DNA from: AP-15 sp036500965
GTDB taxonomy: Bacteria; Pseudomonadota; Alphaproteobacteria; ATCC43930; CGMCC-115725
Reading direction: 5' to 3'
Assembly (NCBI GenBank): GCA_036500965.1
Contig: DASYBC010000105.1
Location: forward strand, 1 to 64,000
Length of the DNA: 64,000 nt
The first letter of the stretch is position 1, and every line of letters starts with the position of its first letter. Below the pieces are notes generated by a model. It did no database searches, was not told the origin of the DNA, and saw only the letters and a list, made by a program, of their open reading frames with translations. Below are positions 16,880 through 25,351 of this stretch, one piece after another. The position numbers were made by a program, and so were the translations under genes.

Positions 16880-18409
16880 TCAGCTTTCCAGCATCCGGCG
16901 CAACAGCTCGACATCCTCGGCGAGCACTGGATCGGTCAGCATCAGCTCGTCGATCTTACGCACCGCGTGGATCACGGTGGTGTGGTCGCGGCCGCCGAAT
17001 TTGCGCCCGATCTCGGGCAGCGACCGGGTCGTCAGGCGCTTGGCCAGGTACATCGCGACCTGGCGCGGCCGGGCGACGATGCGCGCCCGCCGATCGGAGG
17101 TCATCTCGGCCAGCCTGACGTTGAAATGCTCGGCGACCCGGCGCTGGATCTCGTCGATTGTCACCCGCCGCTCATGCGAGCGTAAGAGGTCATGCAATTC
17201 CTCCTGCGCGCTTTCGAGCGTGATGTCGCGCCCGACCAGCTCCATGTTGGCGATGATCCGGTTCAAGGCCCCCTCAAGCTCGCGCACATTCGAGGTGATC
17301 TTGTGGGCCAGGAACTCCATAACCTTCGGCGGAATGCGCAGGTTGCTCTGCTCCGCCTTCGACTGCAGGATGCCGAGGCGCAATTCATAGGTGGTCGGGT
17401 GCAGATCGGCGACGAGCCCCCAGCCAAGGCGCGAGCGCATGCGCTCTTCGAGACCCTCGAGGTCGGACGGCGATTTGTCGGCCGAGATCACGATTTGGCG
17501 GTTCTGGTCGACCAGCGCGTTGAAGGTGTGGAAAAACTCTTCCTGGGTTGATTCCTTGCCGCTGATAAACTGAACATCATCGATCATCAATAAATCGACC
17601 GAGCGAAACTCCTCCTTAAAGTCCATTGTCGATTTGAACCGCAATGCCCGGATGAACTGGTACATGAACTTCTCGGCCGAAAGATAAATGACCTTGCGGC
17701 CGCAGGCGTGCTTGCGGACATGCCAGGCGACCGCATGCATCAGATGGGTTTTGCCGAGCCCGACCCCGCCATACAGAAACAGCGGGTTGAACGGCACCGT
17801 GCGCACCGGGCTGGCGCAGGCTTCGGCGACCCGCCGAGCCGCGGCATGGGCCAATTCGTTGGGCTTGCCGACGACAAAATTCTCAAAGGTGAAGCGCCGG
17901 TCGAGCCCCGCGGGTTGCGCCTTGTCATCGCCCGCATCGAGGGCTGCGGCCGGGTCGGGCGGGGGTCGGTTTCCCATGAGATCATCGCCGCCGGAGACGC
18001 TGCCGGAGAAATCGGCCGATCCGGGCGCGTGCGGCCCTGGCGCCACGACCACCGAAACCCGTTTCACCTGCCGGTTCTCTGCCCGCCACAGCGCCAGGAT
18101 CCGATCGGCGTAATGCGAGGCGACCCAATCGCGCAAAAACCGCGCGGGTGCGGCGATCACCGCCTCGCCGCCATCGACGCGCTGCACGCGGATCGGGACC
18201 AGCCAGCTGCGGTAGGCGGTCTCCCCAACCTCCTGCTTGAGCTGACCGAGAACTCGGCTCCACTCGGATTGCGGCGTTGCGCCCCACTGGGAGGGCGACG
18301 TCGTCGCCGTAGCTTGGATTTTCGCGATTTTGGGTGTCGCGTTTTTGGCTGTCGTGTTTTGGCTCGTCTCGTTTTCGCCACTCTCTGCTTGAGCTGTTCC
18401 TATCACCAC
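16880..18409 (-). CDS. dnaA: Chromosomal replication initiator DnaA
   Basis: A 509-residue AAA+ initiator. Domain I spans about residues 45-125, domain II is a Gly/Pro/Asp-rich linker to about 165, and domain III carries Walker A GGVGLGKTH and Walker B LLMIDDVQF. Domain IV has the DnaA-box-binding signature GGRDHTTVIHAVRKI. The first 40 residues are a low-complexity Thr/Ala/Lys-rich extension. The start is a GTG; 18409 and 18406 are both possible. This is the first gene of the dnaA-dnaN-recF-gyrB series, downstream of rpsT. Confidence 0.96.
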   Translation of the reverse strand: MVIGTAQAESGENETSQNTTAKNATPKIAKIQATATTSPSQWGATPQSEWSRVLGQLKQEVGETAYRSWLVPIRVQRVDGGEAVIAAPARFLRDWVASHYADRILALWRAENRQVKRVSVVVAPGPHAPGSADFSGSVSGGDDLMGNRPPPDPAAALDAGDDKAQPAGLDRRFTFENFVVGKPNELAHAAARRVAEACASPVRTVPFNPLFLYGGVGLGKTHLMHAVAWHVRKHACGRKVIYLSAEKFMYQFIRALRFKSTMDFKEEFRSVDLLMIDDVQFISGKESTQEEFFHTFNALVDQNRQIVISADKSPSDLEGLEERMRSRLGWGLVADLHPTTYELRLGILQSKAEQSNLRIPPKVMEFLAHKITSNVRELEGALNRIIANMELVGRDITLESAQEELHDLLRSHERRVTIDEIQRRVAEHFNVRLAEMTSDRRARIVARPRQVAMYLAKRLTTRSLPEIGRKFGGRDHTTVIHAVRKIDELMLTDPVLAEDVELLRRMLES

Positions 18410-18831
18410 CGCATCCCCCGCTCAGGACGGCAGCACCGCCCGGTTCCACGCCGGCAAGCTTTACTGATTCGTATGATAATATCCGGCCCCTTTACCGTCG
18501 GCGCTGTGCCGACGACGTCTTCCTCTGTTTAGCCGGTTATTTGCCCAGTCCCGGGGCAAACGGCATTTGTTTTGCCCGCACCCGCGATTTACAGGACACC
18601 GTTGTGTTGTTGGCCGCTCGATACAGGGATGCTAGCTTACGTATCCAAACGATGACAACCCGTCCGAAAAGGGAACGCTAAAAGAATTTTTTATGCGATT
18701 GCGATGGTCCCTCGGCGCGGCGCCACCCCCTGCTCCCAACCCGATCGCGGCCTATCCCGATTTGCGGCCTATGGCGGGGCGGCGCCGGCGCGCCCTATTG
18801 CGCCAACCCGAGACGGGATGGCATCGCCCCA
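18410..18831. other. rpsT-dnaA intergenic region
   Basis: This region must hold the dnaA promoter. It contains a short AT-rich run (about 18681-18696) and a GATTC at 18466-18470, which is a GANTC site for the CcrM methylase that tunes dnaA in Caulobacter. I searched by eye for TTWTNCACA DnaA boxes on both strands and found no cluster, so I do not call an origin. No gene is supported. Confidence 0.45.
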
Positions 18832-19092
18832 CTAGAGGTGGTTGATCCGGGCGGCGAGGCGCGACAGCTTGCGTGCGACCGTGTTCTTGTGCAGCACACC
18901 CTTGGTGATCGCCCGGTGCAACTCGGGCTGGGCCACCTGAAAAGCCGACTGTGCGGCGGCCCGGTCGCCAGTGGCGATCGCGGTCTCGACCTTTTTGACA
19001 AAGGTGCGCACCCGGCTGATCCGGGAGCGGTTGATTGCCGTGCGCTTCGCCGTCTGGCGGATGCGCTTTTCCGCTGATTTGTGGGTGGCCAT
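18832..19092 (-). CDS. rpsT: 30S ribosomal protein S20
   Basis: An 86-residue, strongly basic, all-helical protein that binds 16S rRNA. The N-terminus MATHKSAEKRIRQTAKRTAI and the alternation of Lys/Arg with Ala are typical, and the length matches the family exactly. The ATG at 19092 is the family start; the open frame continues 20 codons upstream without homology. Its position ahead of dnaA is common in alphaproteobacteria. Confidence 0.96.
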   Translation of the reverse strand: MATHKSAEKRIRQTAKRTAINRSRISRVRTFVKKVETAIATGDRAAAQSAFQVAQPELHRAITKGVLHKNTVARKLSRLAARINHL

Positions 19093-19417
19093 GCTCGGTT
19101 CGCCCCGGTGAAACAAGGCGGCTTTTCTATAAGGGGGGCGCAGTTGCGTCAACTGCGAAGCCCCGACTGGCGAGCCCGGCGGTGAGAGAGGCCGTCAACA
19201 AAGGCTCGCCGCCGCCAGCCAATCGCGATATCCTAATGGTGCGGGCCAGTAGACGACTCCCGTCTGTTGGTTGAATCGCACCACCAATGTATCAATCTGG
19301 TGGGCCGATTCACGGAACGCTTGGCAATCGAGCGGTTCGACCGGACCACTAGCGTGCCGCACCGGCGGCCGCGCAACAAGCTGCGCAGCAACGCGGCAAC
19401 CGACAAGGAGAACGATC
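19093..19417. other. Intergenic stretch between divergent rpsT and VOC genes
   Basis: It carries the rpsT promoter on the left and presumably that of the gene at 19418 on the right. Neither promoter can be located confidently. No gene or repeat is seen. Confidence 0.35.
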
Positions 19418-19774
19418 ATGGCCTACGGCGTCCAGCATGTGCACCTGAAGACCCGCGATCCCAAAGCGACCATGCAGTTCTACGTCGATAATTTCGGTGC
19501 GACCCTCAAGGCCGAGATCCCGGGCCGCGGCTTCCGCCTCGATCTGCACGGGCTGCAGCTCAACATCACCACCCTGATCGCCAGCCAGAGCCACGAGCAG
19601 CATTACGGCATCGAGCACATCGCGGTCGATACCGACGACTATGCCGGGACGGTCGAGCGCATGCGCAAGAACGGCGTGCATATCCTCGAGGAGATGGCCC
19701 CCAACAACGGCCGCCGGGTGTGTTTTATCGAAGCGCCCGACGGCGCGCAGATGGAACTGATCGAAAAGGTCTGA
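19418..19774 (+). CDS. VOC (glyoxalase/dioxygenase) superfamily protein
   Basis: A 118-residue single-module protein of the vicinal oxygen chelate fold. It starts with VQHVHLKTRDPKATMQFYVD, including a conserved His, and ends in FIEAPDGAQMELIEKV, including a conserved Glu. HIAVDTDD in the middle supplies another His. These suit a divalent-metal site formed in a dimer. The ATG at 19418 is preceded by AAGGAG. The substrate cannot be predicted. The flavin-dependent oxidoreductase gene begins 42 bases downstream, suggesting one operon. Confidence 0.85.
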   Translation: MAYGVQHVHLKTRDPKATMQFYVDNFGATLKAEIPGRGFRLDLHGLQLNITTLIASQSHEQHYGIEHIAVDTDDYAGTVERMRKNGVHILEEMAPNNGRRVCFIEAPDGAQMELIEKV

Positions 19775-19816
19775 GCCCGACCCAGGCGCCAGCAGCGCGC
19801 AAAAAAGGAGCCGGGC

Positions 19817-20737
19817 ATGGCGCTCAAAGACCAGATCGCGCTCGGCATGGCGCTGCCCCACCGCTCGCCCGAGCCGATCGACATGTCCGCGGTGCGGGTT
19901 GTGGCGCAGCGCGCCGAGGCGCTCGGCTTCCGCGACCTGTGGGTGACCGAGAACACGCTCGACCACGTCTTCTGCTTCGACCCGGTAGTGGTGCTGACCT
20001 ATGCCGCCGCGCTCACCACACGGGTCCGCCTCGGCGCCTCGGTGGTGGTGCTGCCGGTGCATCACCCGGCCCATGTCGCCCACCAATGGGCGAGCCTCGA
20101 TTATGTCAGCGGCGGCCGGGCGATCCTCGGCGTCGGGCTCGGCCGCGACCATCATTACGAACAGTTCGGGGTTTCGCGCGAGCGTCGGGTGACGCGGTTC
20201 CGCGAGGAGATAGCACTGATCCGCGCGCTATGGGCCGAGCCGCGGGTCGATTATCGCGGCAGCCTCTACCAGCTCGACGGCGGCACGATGCGCCCGAAGC
20301 CGGTGCAGCAGCCGCGTCTGCCGATCTGGATGGGGGTCGGCCATCCCGACGCGGTGCGCCGCGCCGCCGTGCTCGCCGATGGCTGGATGGGCTCGGGCGG
20401 GTCGAGCATCGCGGCGTTTGCCCGCTCGGTGCCGATCCTGCGCGAGGCCTTGGAAAAAGCCGGGCGCGACCCGGCCGGGTTCCCGGTCTCGAAGCGGTTG
20501 TTCATGGCCGTCGACGAGCGCCCCGAGGTGGCGCGGGCCGAGCTCAACCGCTGGTTCACCGAGGTCTACCACAACCCCGAGGGGACCGACGCCTCCGGCG
20601 TCCACGGCACCCCCGAACAGGTGCGCGGGCGGCTCGAAGAGATCGTGGCGATGGGCGCCAACCACCTGCTGCTGAACCCGGTCTCACGCTACGCCGAGCA
20701 GGTCGAAGCGCTGGCCGCGGTCGCCGGGCTGCGCTGA
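19817..20737 (+). CDS. LLM-class flavin- or F420-dependent oxidoreductase
   Basis: A 306-residue TIM-barrel protein of the luciferase-like monooxygenase family. Family features are LGFRDLWVTEN near residue 37, RVRLGASVVVLPVHHP, the segment GGRAILGVGLGRDHHYEQFG and a C-terminal GTPEQVRGRL. AAGGAG lies just upstream of the ATG. It follows the VOC gene. Members act on diverse substrates with FMN or F420, so the reaction is not assigned. Confidence 0.88.
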   Translation: MALKDQIALGMALPHRSPEPIDMSAVRVVAQRAEALGFRDLWVTENTLDHVFCFDPVVVLTYAAALTTRVRLGASVVVLPVHHPAHVAHQWASLDYVSGGRAILGVGLGRDHHYEQFGVSRERRVTRFREEIALIRALWAEPRVDYRGSLYQLDGGTMRPKPVQQPRLPIWMGVGHPDAVRRAAVLADGWMGSGGSSIAAFARSVPILREALEKAGRDPAGFPVSKRLFMAVDERPEVARAELNRWFTEVYHNPEGTDASGVHGTPEQVRGRLEEIVAMGANHLLLNPVSRYAEQVEALAAVAGLR

Positions 20738-20756
20738 GGGCACATTCCGCCAAATC

Positions 20757-20953
20757 TGACCGTCATTCCCGCGAAGGCGCAGGCGGCTGCCCCAGAAAGT
20801 TTTGCGTCGCCAAAATGAGGACAGGTTCTCCCCGTCTCGTCTTGACCGGGCTTGACCCGTGGGCCTTCAGCCCACGGACTTGATCCGTGGGCATCCACAT
20901 CTTTGGCCGCCGGAAGAGAGGACGTGGATACGCGGGACAAGCCCGCGCAAGGC
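20757..20953. repeat. Hairpin-rich intergenic repeat region
   Basis: CCGTGGGC (20857-20864) and GCCCACGG (20870-20877) form a perfect eight-pair hairpin with loop CTTCA. CGCGGG (20931-20936) and CCCGCG (20942-20947) form another. A further CCGTGGGC copy lies at about 20885. The opening GTCATTCCCGCGAAGGC resembles dispersed proteobacterial intergenic repeats. No gene is supported between 20738 and 21021. Confidence 0.5.
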
Positions 20954-21027
20954 GAGGTAAAATCTCATTCCGCTAGCCGGGTTGGATGTTGGTTCCGGCC
21001 AGGCGTTGAAGTCGAGGAACATTGCCA

Positions 21028-21777
21028 ATGTCGTCATTGCCTTCCGATCGGGTCAAGGAGCAGGTCGCCGCCCATTGGGACCGCCGGGCGGCGCATTTCG
21101 ACGAAGATTTCGGCCACAGCATCCGCACCCCGGCCGAGCGCGCCGCCTGGGACCGCATTTTTGGCCTGGTGCTGCCGGGCAAGGGCGCCCTCGATGCGCT
21201 CGATCTCGGCTGCGGCACCGGGTTTCTGAGCCTCGAGCTGGCGGCCCGCGGGCACCGCGTGACCGGGGTCGATTTCGCGCCCTCGATGATCGCGCGGGCC
21301 GAGCGCAAAGCCGCCGAGCGCGGCCTCGGGATCCGCTTCGAGCAGGCCGACGCCGAGCAGCTGCCGTATTCGCCGGAGAGCTTTGACCTGGCGATCAGCC
21401 GGCATGTGCTGTGGACCTTGCCGCACCCCGAGGCGGCGATCGAGGAATGGCTGCGCGTGCTGCGGCCGGGCGGGCGGCTCGTGATCATCGACGGCGCCGT
21501 GCTCGACGGCAGCGACCGTACCAAGGGCGCGCAGCCGGGCTGCCAGGAGAACGCCCGCACCAGCCCCGAATACGCGGCGGTCGGCGACCGTCTGCCGTTC
21601 CTCGGCGGCCGCCCGCGCGAGGAGATCGAAGAGCTGCTGCGCGCGCACGGCCTCACCGATGTCCAAGGCGACCCGCTGGCCGACCTGATCGAGGCGCAGG
21701 TGCGACGCATGGTCGAGGAAGGGCTCGAACCGCGCCGCCGCAACCGCTACGTCGTCTGGGGCAAAGCCCCCCGCTGA
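21028..21777 (+). CDS. SAM-dependent class I methyltransferase
   Basis: A 249-residue Rossmann-fold methyltransferase. Motif I is LDLGCGTGFLSLELA (about residue 58), motif II is VTGVDFAPSMI, motif III FDLAISRHVLWTL and motif IV LRVLRPGGRLVIIDG. This is the UbiE/type 11 pattern for small-molecule substrates. The start is the ATG at 21028, or a TTG at 21022 that is better spaced from the upstream GAGG. No operon partner hints at the substrate. Confidence 0.88.
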   Translation: MSSLPSDRVKEQVAAHWDRRAAHFDEDFGHSIRTPAERAAWDRIFGLVLPGKGALDALDLGCGTGFLSLELAARGHRVTGVDFAPSMIARAERKAAERGLGIRFEQADAEQLPYSPESFDLAISRHVLWTLPHPEAAIEEWLRVLRPGGRLVIIDGAVLDGSDRTKGAQPGCQENARTSPEYAAVGDRLPFLGGRPREEIEELLRAHGLTDVQGDPLADLIEAQVRRMVEEGLEPRRRNRYVVWGKAPR

Positions 21778-21917
21778 AGCCCCGCCATGCACCAAAGCCG
21801 CGAGATTTGCTGACCCTGCCCGCCGGCGATGCCAAAGGTTAATACCAAAGGAGTAGACGGCCCCGGAAATCGCCGGTTTAATACCGCCCAGAAAAACCGC
21901 AAACAGGGATTGGGCCG

Positions 21918-23243
21918 ATGCAGAACCTTACGCTCGGCCGGCTCTTGGTGCCGCTCGCGGCGGTGCTGGCGGCGGCAACCCTGGCGCCGTTAAGCGGCGC
22001 CGCGGCAGCCTCATTGGAGCCGGAGACGGTCCTGTACAGCTTCTGCGCGCGGGGTGGGAAGGCCTGCACCGATGGCGCGGGTCCCCTCGCCGGCCTAATC
22101 ATGGATGCGGTGGGGCACCTCTACGGCACGACGCCGAGGGGCGGCGCTCACAATGGGGGCACGGTATTCGAGCTGACCCCCAACACCGCCAAGACCAAAT
22201 GGACCGAGACGGTAATTTACAGTTTTTGCGCCCAGCCCGCGTGCACCGACGGCGAGCTTCCCGAGGCCGGCCTAGTCATGGATGCGGCGGGGCACCTCTA
22301 CGGAACAACCTTCACGGGTGGCCGCGTTAAGGGAACGGTATTCGAGCTGACCCCGAACGCTGCCAAGACCAAATGGACTGAGACTGTGCTGTACAGCTTT
22401 TCCGGCAGCACCGATGGTTTAGGCCCTGTCGCCGGGCTACTTATCAACCCGGCGGGGCGCCTCTATGGCACGACCGACGGCGGCGGCGCTCGTAACGCGG
22501 GCACGGTGTTTGAGTTGGCCCCCAACGCCGCAAAAACCGAATGGACCGAGACGATACTATACAGCTTTTGCTCTGAGGGCGGCCTCATCTGCACCGACGG
22601 CGAACGGCCTCGCGCCAGGCTGATTACCGATGCGTCAGGGCGCCGCTATGGCACAACGTCCCTAGGCGGCGCCCATTACAACGCGGGGGTGGTATTCGAG
22701 CTGACCCCGAACGCCGCCAAGACTAAGTGGACCGAGGCGGTGCTCTACAGCTTTTGCGCGCGAGGCGAAGGTGAGAGATGCACCGACGGTGCCAGCCCTT
22801 ACGCTGGCCTGATCATGGACGCATCGGGAGACCTCTATGGCACGACGTTCGGGGGCGGGGGGCCTAGCGGTGGGGGCTCGGTGTTCGCACTGACTCCTAA
22901 TGCGGCCAAGACCAAATGGACCCAGACGGTCCTGTGCGCGAGTTGCGGAGGCTCTTCCGGACTGATCATGGATCGCGCGGAGCACCTCTACGGCACGACC
23001 GAGATCGGCGGCCCGCATGGCGGTGGTACGGTGTTCGAGCTGGCCCCGAACGCCGCTAAGACCAAATGGACTCAGACGATTCTATACAATTTCTGCGCGC
23101 GCAGTGCCAGCGGCGTGAGCTGCGCCGACGGCCAGAGCCCTTTCGCGTATGCCGGGCTGATCATGGACGCCTCGGGCCGGCTCTACGGCACGACCGCCGG
23201 CGGCCGCGCCCATGCCGAAGGAACGGTGTTCGAATTGCCGTAA
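21918..23243 (+). CDS. Secreted GloVer tandem-repeat protein
   Basis: A 441-residue protein with an N-terminal signal peptide (about residues 1-34, hydrophobic Leu/Val/Ala run ending AAAAS). Seven tandem repeats of about 55-62 residues follow. Each has an E-T-V-L-Y-S-F entry, a GLIMDA-x-GHLYGTT segment and GTVFELTPN. This is the 'choice-of-anchor tandem repeat GloVer' pattern, probably a beta-propeller-like fold. The third and sixth repeats are shortened. No C-terminal anchor is visible. The function is unknown; an extracellular or periplasmic role is inferred. Confidence 0.85.
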   Translation: MQNLTLGRLLVPLAAVLAAATLAPLSGAAAASLEPETVLYSFCARGGKACTDGAGPLAGLIMDAVGHLYGTTPRGGAHNGGTVFELTPNTAKTKWTETVIYSFCAQPACTDGELPEAGLVMDAAGHLYGTTFTGGRVKGTVFELTPNAAKTKWTETVLYSFSGSTDGLGPVAGLLINPAGRLYGTTDGGGARNAGTVFELAPNAAKTEWTETILYSFCSEGGLICTDGERPRARLITDASGRRYGTTSLGGAHYNAGVVFELTPNAAKTKWTEAVLYSFCARGEGERCTDGASPYAGLIMDASGDLYGTTFGGGGPSGGGSVFALTPNAAKTKWTQTVLCASCGGSSGLIMDRAEHLYGTTEIGGPHGGGTVFELAPNAAKTKWTQTILYNFCARSASGVSCADGQSPFAYAGLIMDASGRLYGTTAGGRAHAEGTVFELP

Positions 23244-23305
23244 TCGAGCCTTCGCCCGCAAGCGCCTGGAGCAACTCTGACAAACGAGACCCACCGAAGT
23301 TTCCA

Positions 23306-23358
23306 CACCGGCGAAGGCCGGTGCCCATGGCTGACATGGGTCCCGGCCTGCGCCGGGA
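23306..23358. repeat. Three consecutive hairpins (REP-like element)
   Basis: Three adjacent inverted repeats follow without gaps: CACCGGC/GCCGGTG (23306-23323), CCCATG/CATGGG (23324-23340) and TCCCGGC/GCCGGGA (23341-23358). The array lies in the 357-base gap after the GloVer gene, which otherwise holds nothing I recognise. It resembles dispersed BIME/REP elements and may protect or terminate the upstream mRNA. Confidence 0.55.
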
Positions 23359-23600
23359 AGGCGAGAATGGTTAGGCTACGGTTATAGCGTTGGGTTGTTC
23401 TGCCAGCTCACCGCGGGGATTCCAAGGGGCCGCCTGAGGCGGCCGGCGGACTTTTGCCTGGGTACAATTTCCGGGGACGCCGCTCGGCGGCTTGATTTGT
23501 CAAAACAGGCGCCGAGCATGACCCGACTATCCATTCCTGCGGCGCGCCAAACGGCGCGGCGATCGATCAGGCTCCTTGACGGCCATCGCGGATCTATCGC

Positions 23601-24371
23601 GTGACCTTCGTCGATTGGGCGGGGCTGGCCGGGGCGACGTTTGCCGCGGCGCTGCTGCAGGCGGCGGGCGGCTTCGGCTTTGCCGTGGCGGCGGCGCCGC
23701 TCTATCTGATCGTGGTCGAGCCGCAGCGCGCGGTGCAGCTGGTCGTCATTCTCTCGACCGCCTTGTGCCTCGCCGTGCTGCGCCGGCTGTGGCGGGCAGT
23801 GGCGCCGCTGCTGTTCGCGCGATTGGCCGTGGGCAGCCTCGCCGGGCTGCCGATCGGCCTCGCCGCCTTTCGCTATGCCGATCCGCGGGTCGTGCAGCTG
23901 GCGGTCGGCGCGGCGATCCTGGCCTTCGCCTTCCTCTACGCGGTGTTGCGCCGCCGCCGGCGCGGCCTCGGGCGGGGCCTTGTCGCGATGACCCCGCTGC
24001 GCGATCTCGCCGTCGGCATGGTGTCGGGTGTCGCCACCGCCCTCGCCGGCATCTCCGGGCCGCCGGTGGTGATCTACCTGCTACTCGCCGAGGCGCCGCC
24101 GCGCATCGTGCGCGCGACCTTGCTGGCGTTTTTTGCGCTGGTGTATGCCGCGACCCTCGCCGCCAACGCCGCGACGATCGGCGTCCCAGCACAAACCTGG
24201 CTGGCGGCTGCCATCCTGATCCCGTTCGCGGTGGTCGGCGGGCTGGTCGGCCGGCCGCTCGGCGACCGTCTCGGCGCCGGCGCTTTTGCCGCCCTGGCGA
24301 TCGGGGTGCTGGCCGCAGCCGGGCTCTATACAATCGCCGCGGCCGCGGGGCTGGTGGGCGGTCGGCCATGA
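23601..24371 (+). CDS. TauE/SafE-family membrane transporter
   Basis: A 256-residue inner-membrane protein with about seven to eight hydrophobic segments. Members of TauE/SafE (also called DUF81) are proposed anion or sulfite/sulfoacetate exporters. The Gly-rich first helix (QAAGGFGFAVAAAPL) and the second-half repeat VSGVATALAGISGPPVVIYLL are family hallmarks. The start is a GTG at 23601 without a strong ribosome binding site. No neighbouring sulfur gene supports a specific substrate. Confidence 0.85.
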   Translation: MTFVDWAGLAGATFAAALLQAAGGFGFAVAAAPLYLIVVEPQRAVQLVVILSTALCLAVLRRLWRAVAPLLFARLAVGSLAGLPIGLAAFRYADPRVVQLAVGAAILAFAFLYAVLRRRRRGLGRGLVAMTPLRDLAVGMVSGVATALAGISGPPVVIYLLLAEAPPRIVRATLLAFFALVYAATLAANAATIGVPAQTWLAAAILIPFAVVGGLVGRPLGDRLGAGAFAALAIGVLAAAGLYTIAAAAGLVGGRP

Positions 24372-24555
24372 CTCGCGCATCCCGATCGCACCCCGGGTGC
24401 CGCCTGCGGACATAGACTAGTGACGGCGACGCCGCCATCGAGTACTATGCCCTACCCTCGCCCGGAGCAGCCGATCCCTCTGCGGGCCTGCCGCGATGGG
24501 GTGGCCCCATTTGCTCTGCCTTTGTGCGCGACATGGCAAATACTCAGGTGCGATC

Positions 24556-24819
24556 ATGATCGGCCCGCCGGGATTGCCCAAATATGGACGCCGCGTTTTC
24601 TCATTCGCCGCCGCTACGCCCCGTCGTTCCCGCCAGCGCCAGAATGCCTGGAAATGGATGACCGGGCTTTATCTGGCCGGGGTGCTGGCGCATTTCAGCC
24701 ATCACATGGTTTTTGATTTCGTCCAGGGCGACCCATCATTCGGCGCGGCATTGACCAGCGCCCCGGTCAGCCTGGTCTGGCCGGCCGATTTGATCGGCAC
24801 CCTGATCTCGATGAGCTGA
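24556..24819 (+). CDS. Small hypothetical membrane-associated protein
   Basis: An 87-residue protein I do not recognise. A basic N-terminal third is followed by WKWMTGLYLAGVLAHFSHH and a second apolar stretch near the C-terminus, so one or two membrane segments are likely. The ATG at 24556 is chosen because the sequence upstream lacks this character. There is no clear Shine-Dalgarno and the call is tentative. Confidence 0.45.
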   Translation: MIGPPGLPKYGRRVFSFAAATPRRSRQRQNAWKWMTGLYLAGVLAHFSHHMVFDFVQGDPSFGAALTSAPVSLVWPADLIGTLISMS

Positions 24820-24934
24820 GGCGGGCCGAGCGCCATCGCGGCCCCTCAATGGGCCGCGCCGGTTTCGCCATCTGCCGCTCTTGCCGCTGCCGGTACGAGC
24901 CGACACAATGCCGCGAGCGCATCAGGGGGGCACG

Positions 24935-25351
24935 ATGGAGCGGATCGCGCAATCGCCGCTGGCGGTCTATCAGGCATATCTCGATCGCGGCGAGCTCGCC
25001 TATCAGTGGAGCCTCGAGGCGAGCCGCGCGGTGTTCTACCCGCGGCTGATCTGCCCCTATACCGGCAGCGAGCGCCTCGAATGGCGGCTGAGCGCCGGGC
25101 TCGGCACGGTCTACGCGACCACGGTCACCCACCCGCGCGACGGCGCCCCCTATAACGTCGCGCTGATCGACATCGATGAGGGCTTTCGCCTGATGAGCCG
25201 GGTCGAGGACATCGCCCCCGACGCGGTCGCGATCGGCATGCGCGTCAAGTTTCGCCTCCATCGCCCCGGCGGCGACGAGCCGCCCTACCCGGTCTTCGTT
25301 CCGGTGGCCACCCCCACCCTTCCCTCCCCCGGGCCCGCGGGGGGCGCGTGA
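24935..25351 (+). CDS. DUF35/OB-fold protein, partner of the adjacent thiolase
   Basis: A 138-residue protein. The order LDRGELAYQWS, an RLICPYTGSERLEW segment, then an OB-fold (TVYATTVTHPRDGAPYNVALID) matches the DUF35 family. These usually carry a CxxC...CxxC zinc ribbon; only one Cys remains here, so zinc binding is probably lost. DUF35 proteins pair with thiolase-like enzymes, as in the steroid side-chain aldolase Ltp2-ChsH2. The gene overlaps the thiolase gene directly. The last dozen residues are Pro/Gly-rich. Confidence 0.82.
   Translation: MERIAQSPLAVYQAYLDRGELAYQWSLEASRAVFYPRLICPYTGSERLEWRLSAGLGTVYATTVTHPRDGAPYNVALIDIDEGFRLMSRVEDIAPDAVAIGMRVKFRLHRPGGDEPPYPVFVPVATPTLPSPGPAGGA

Noticed and set aside
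18410..18831. Possible oriC between rpsT and dnaA
   Set aside because: An AT-rich run and one GANTC site are present, but I found no cluster of DnaA boxes, so an origin call is not justified.
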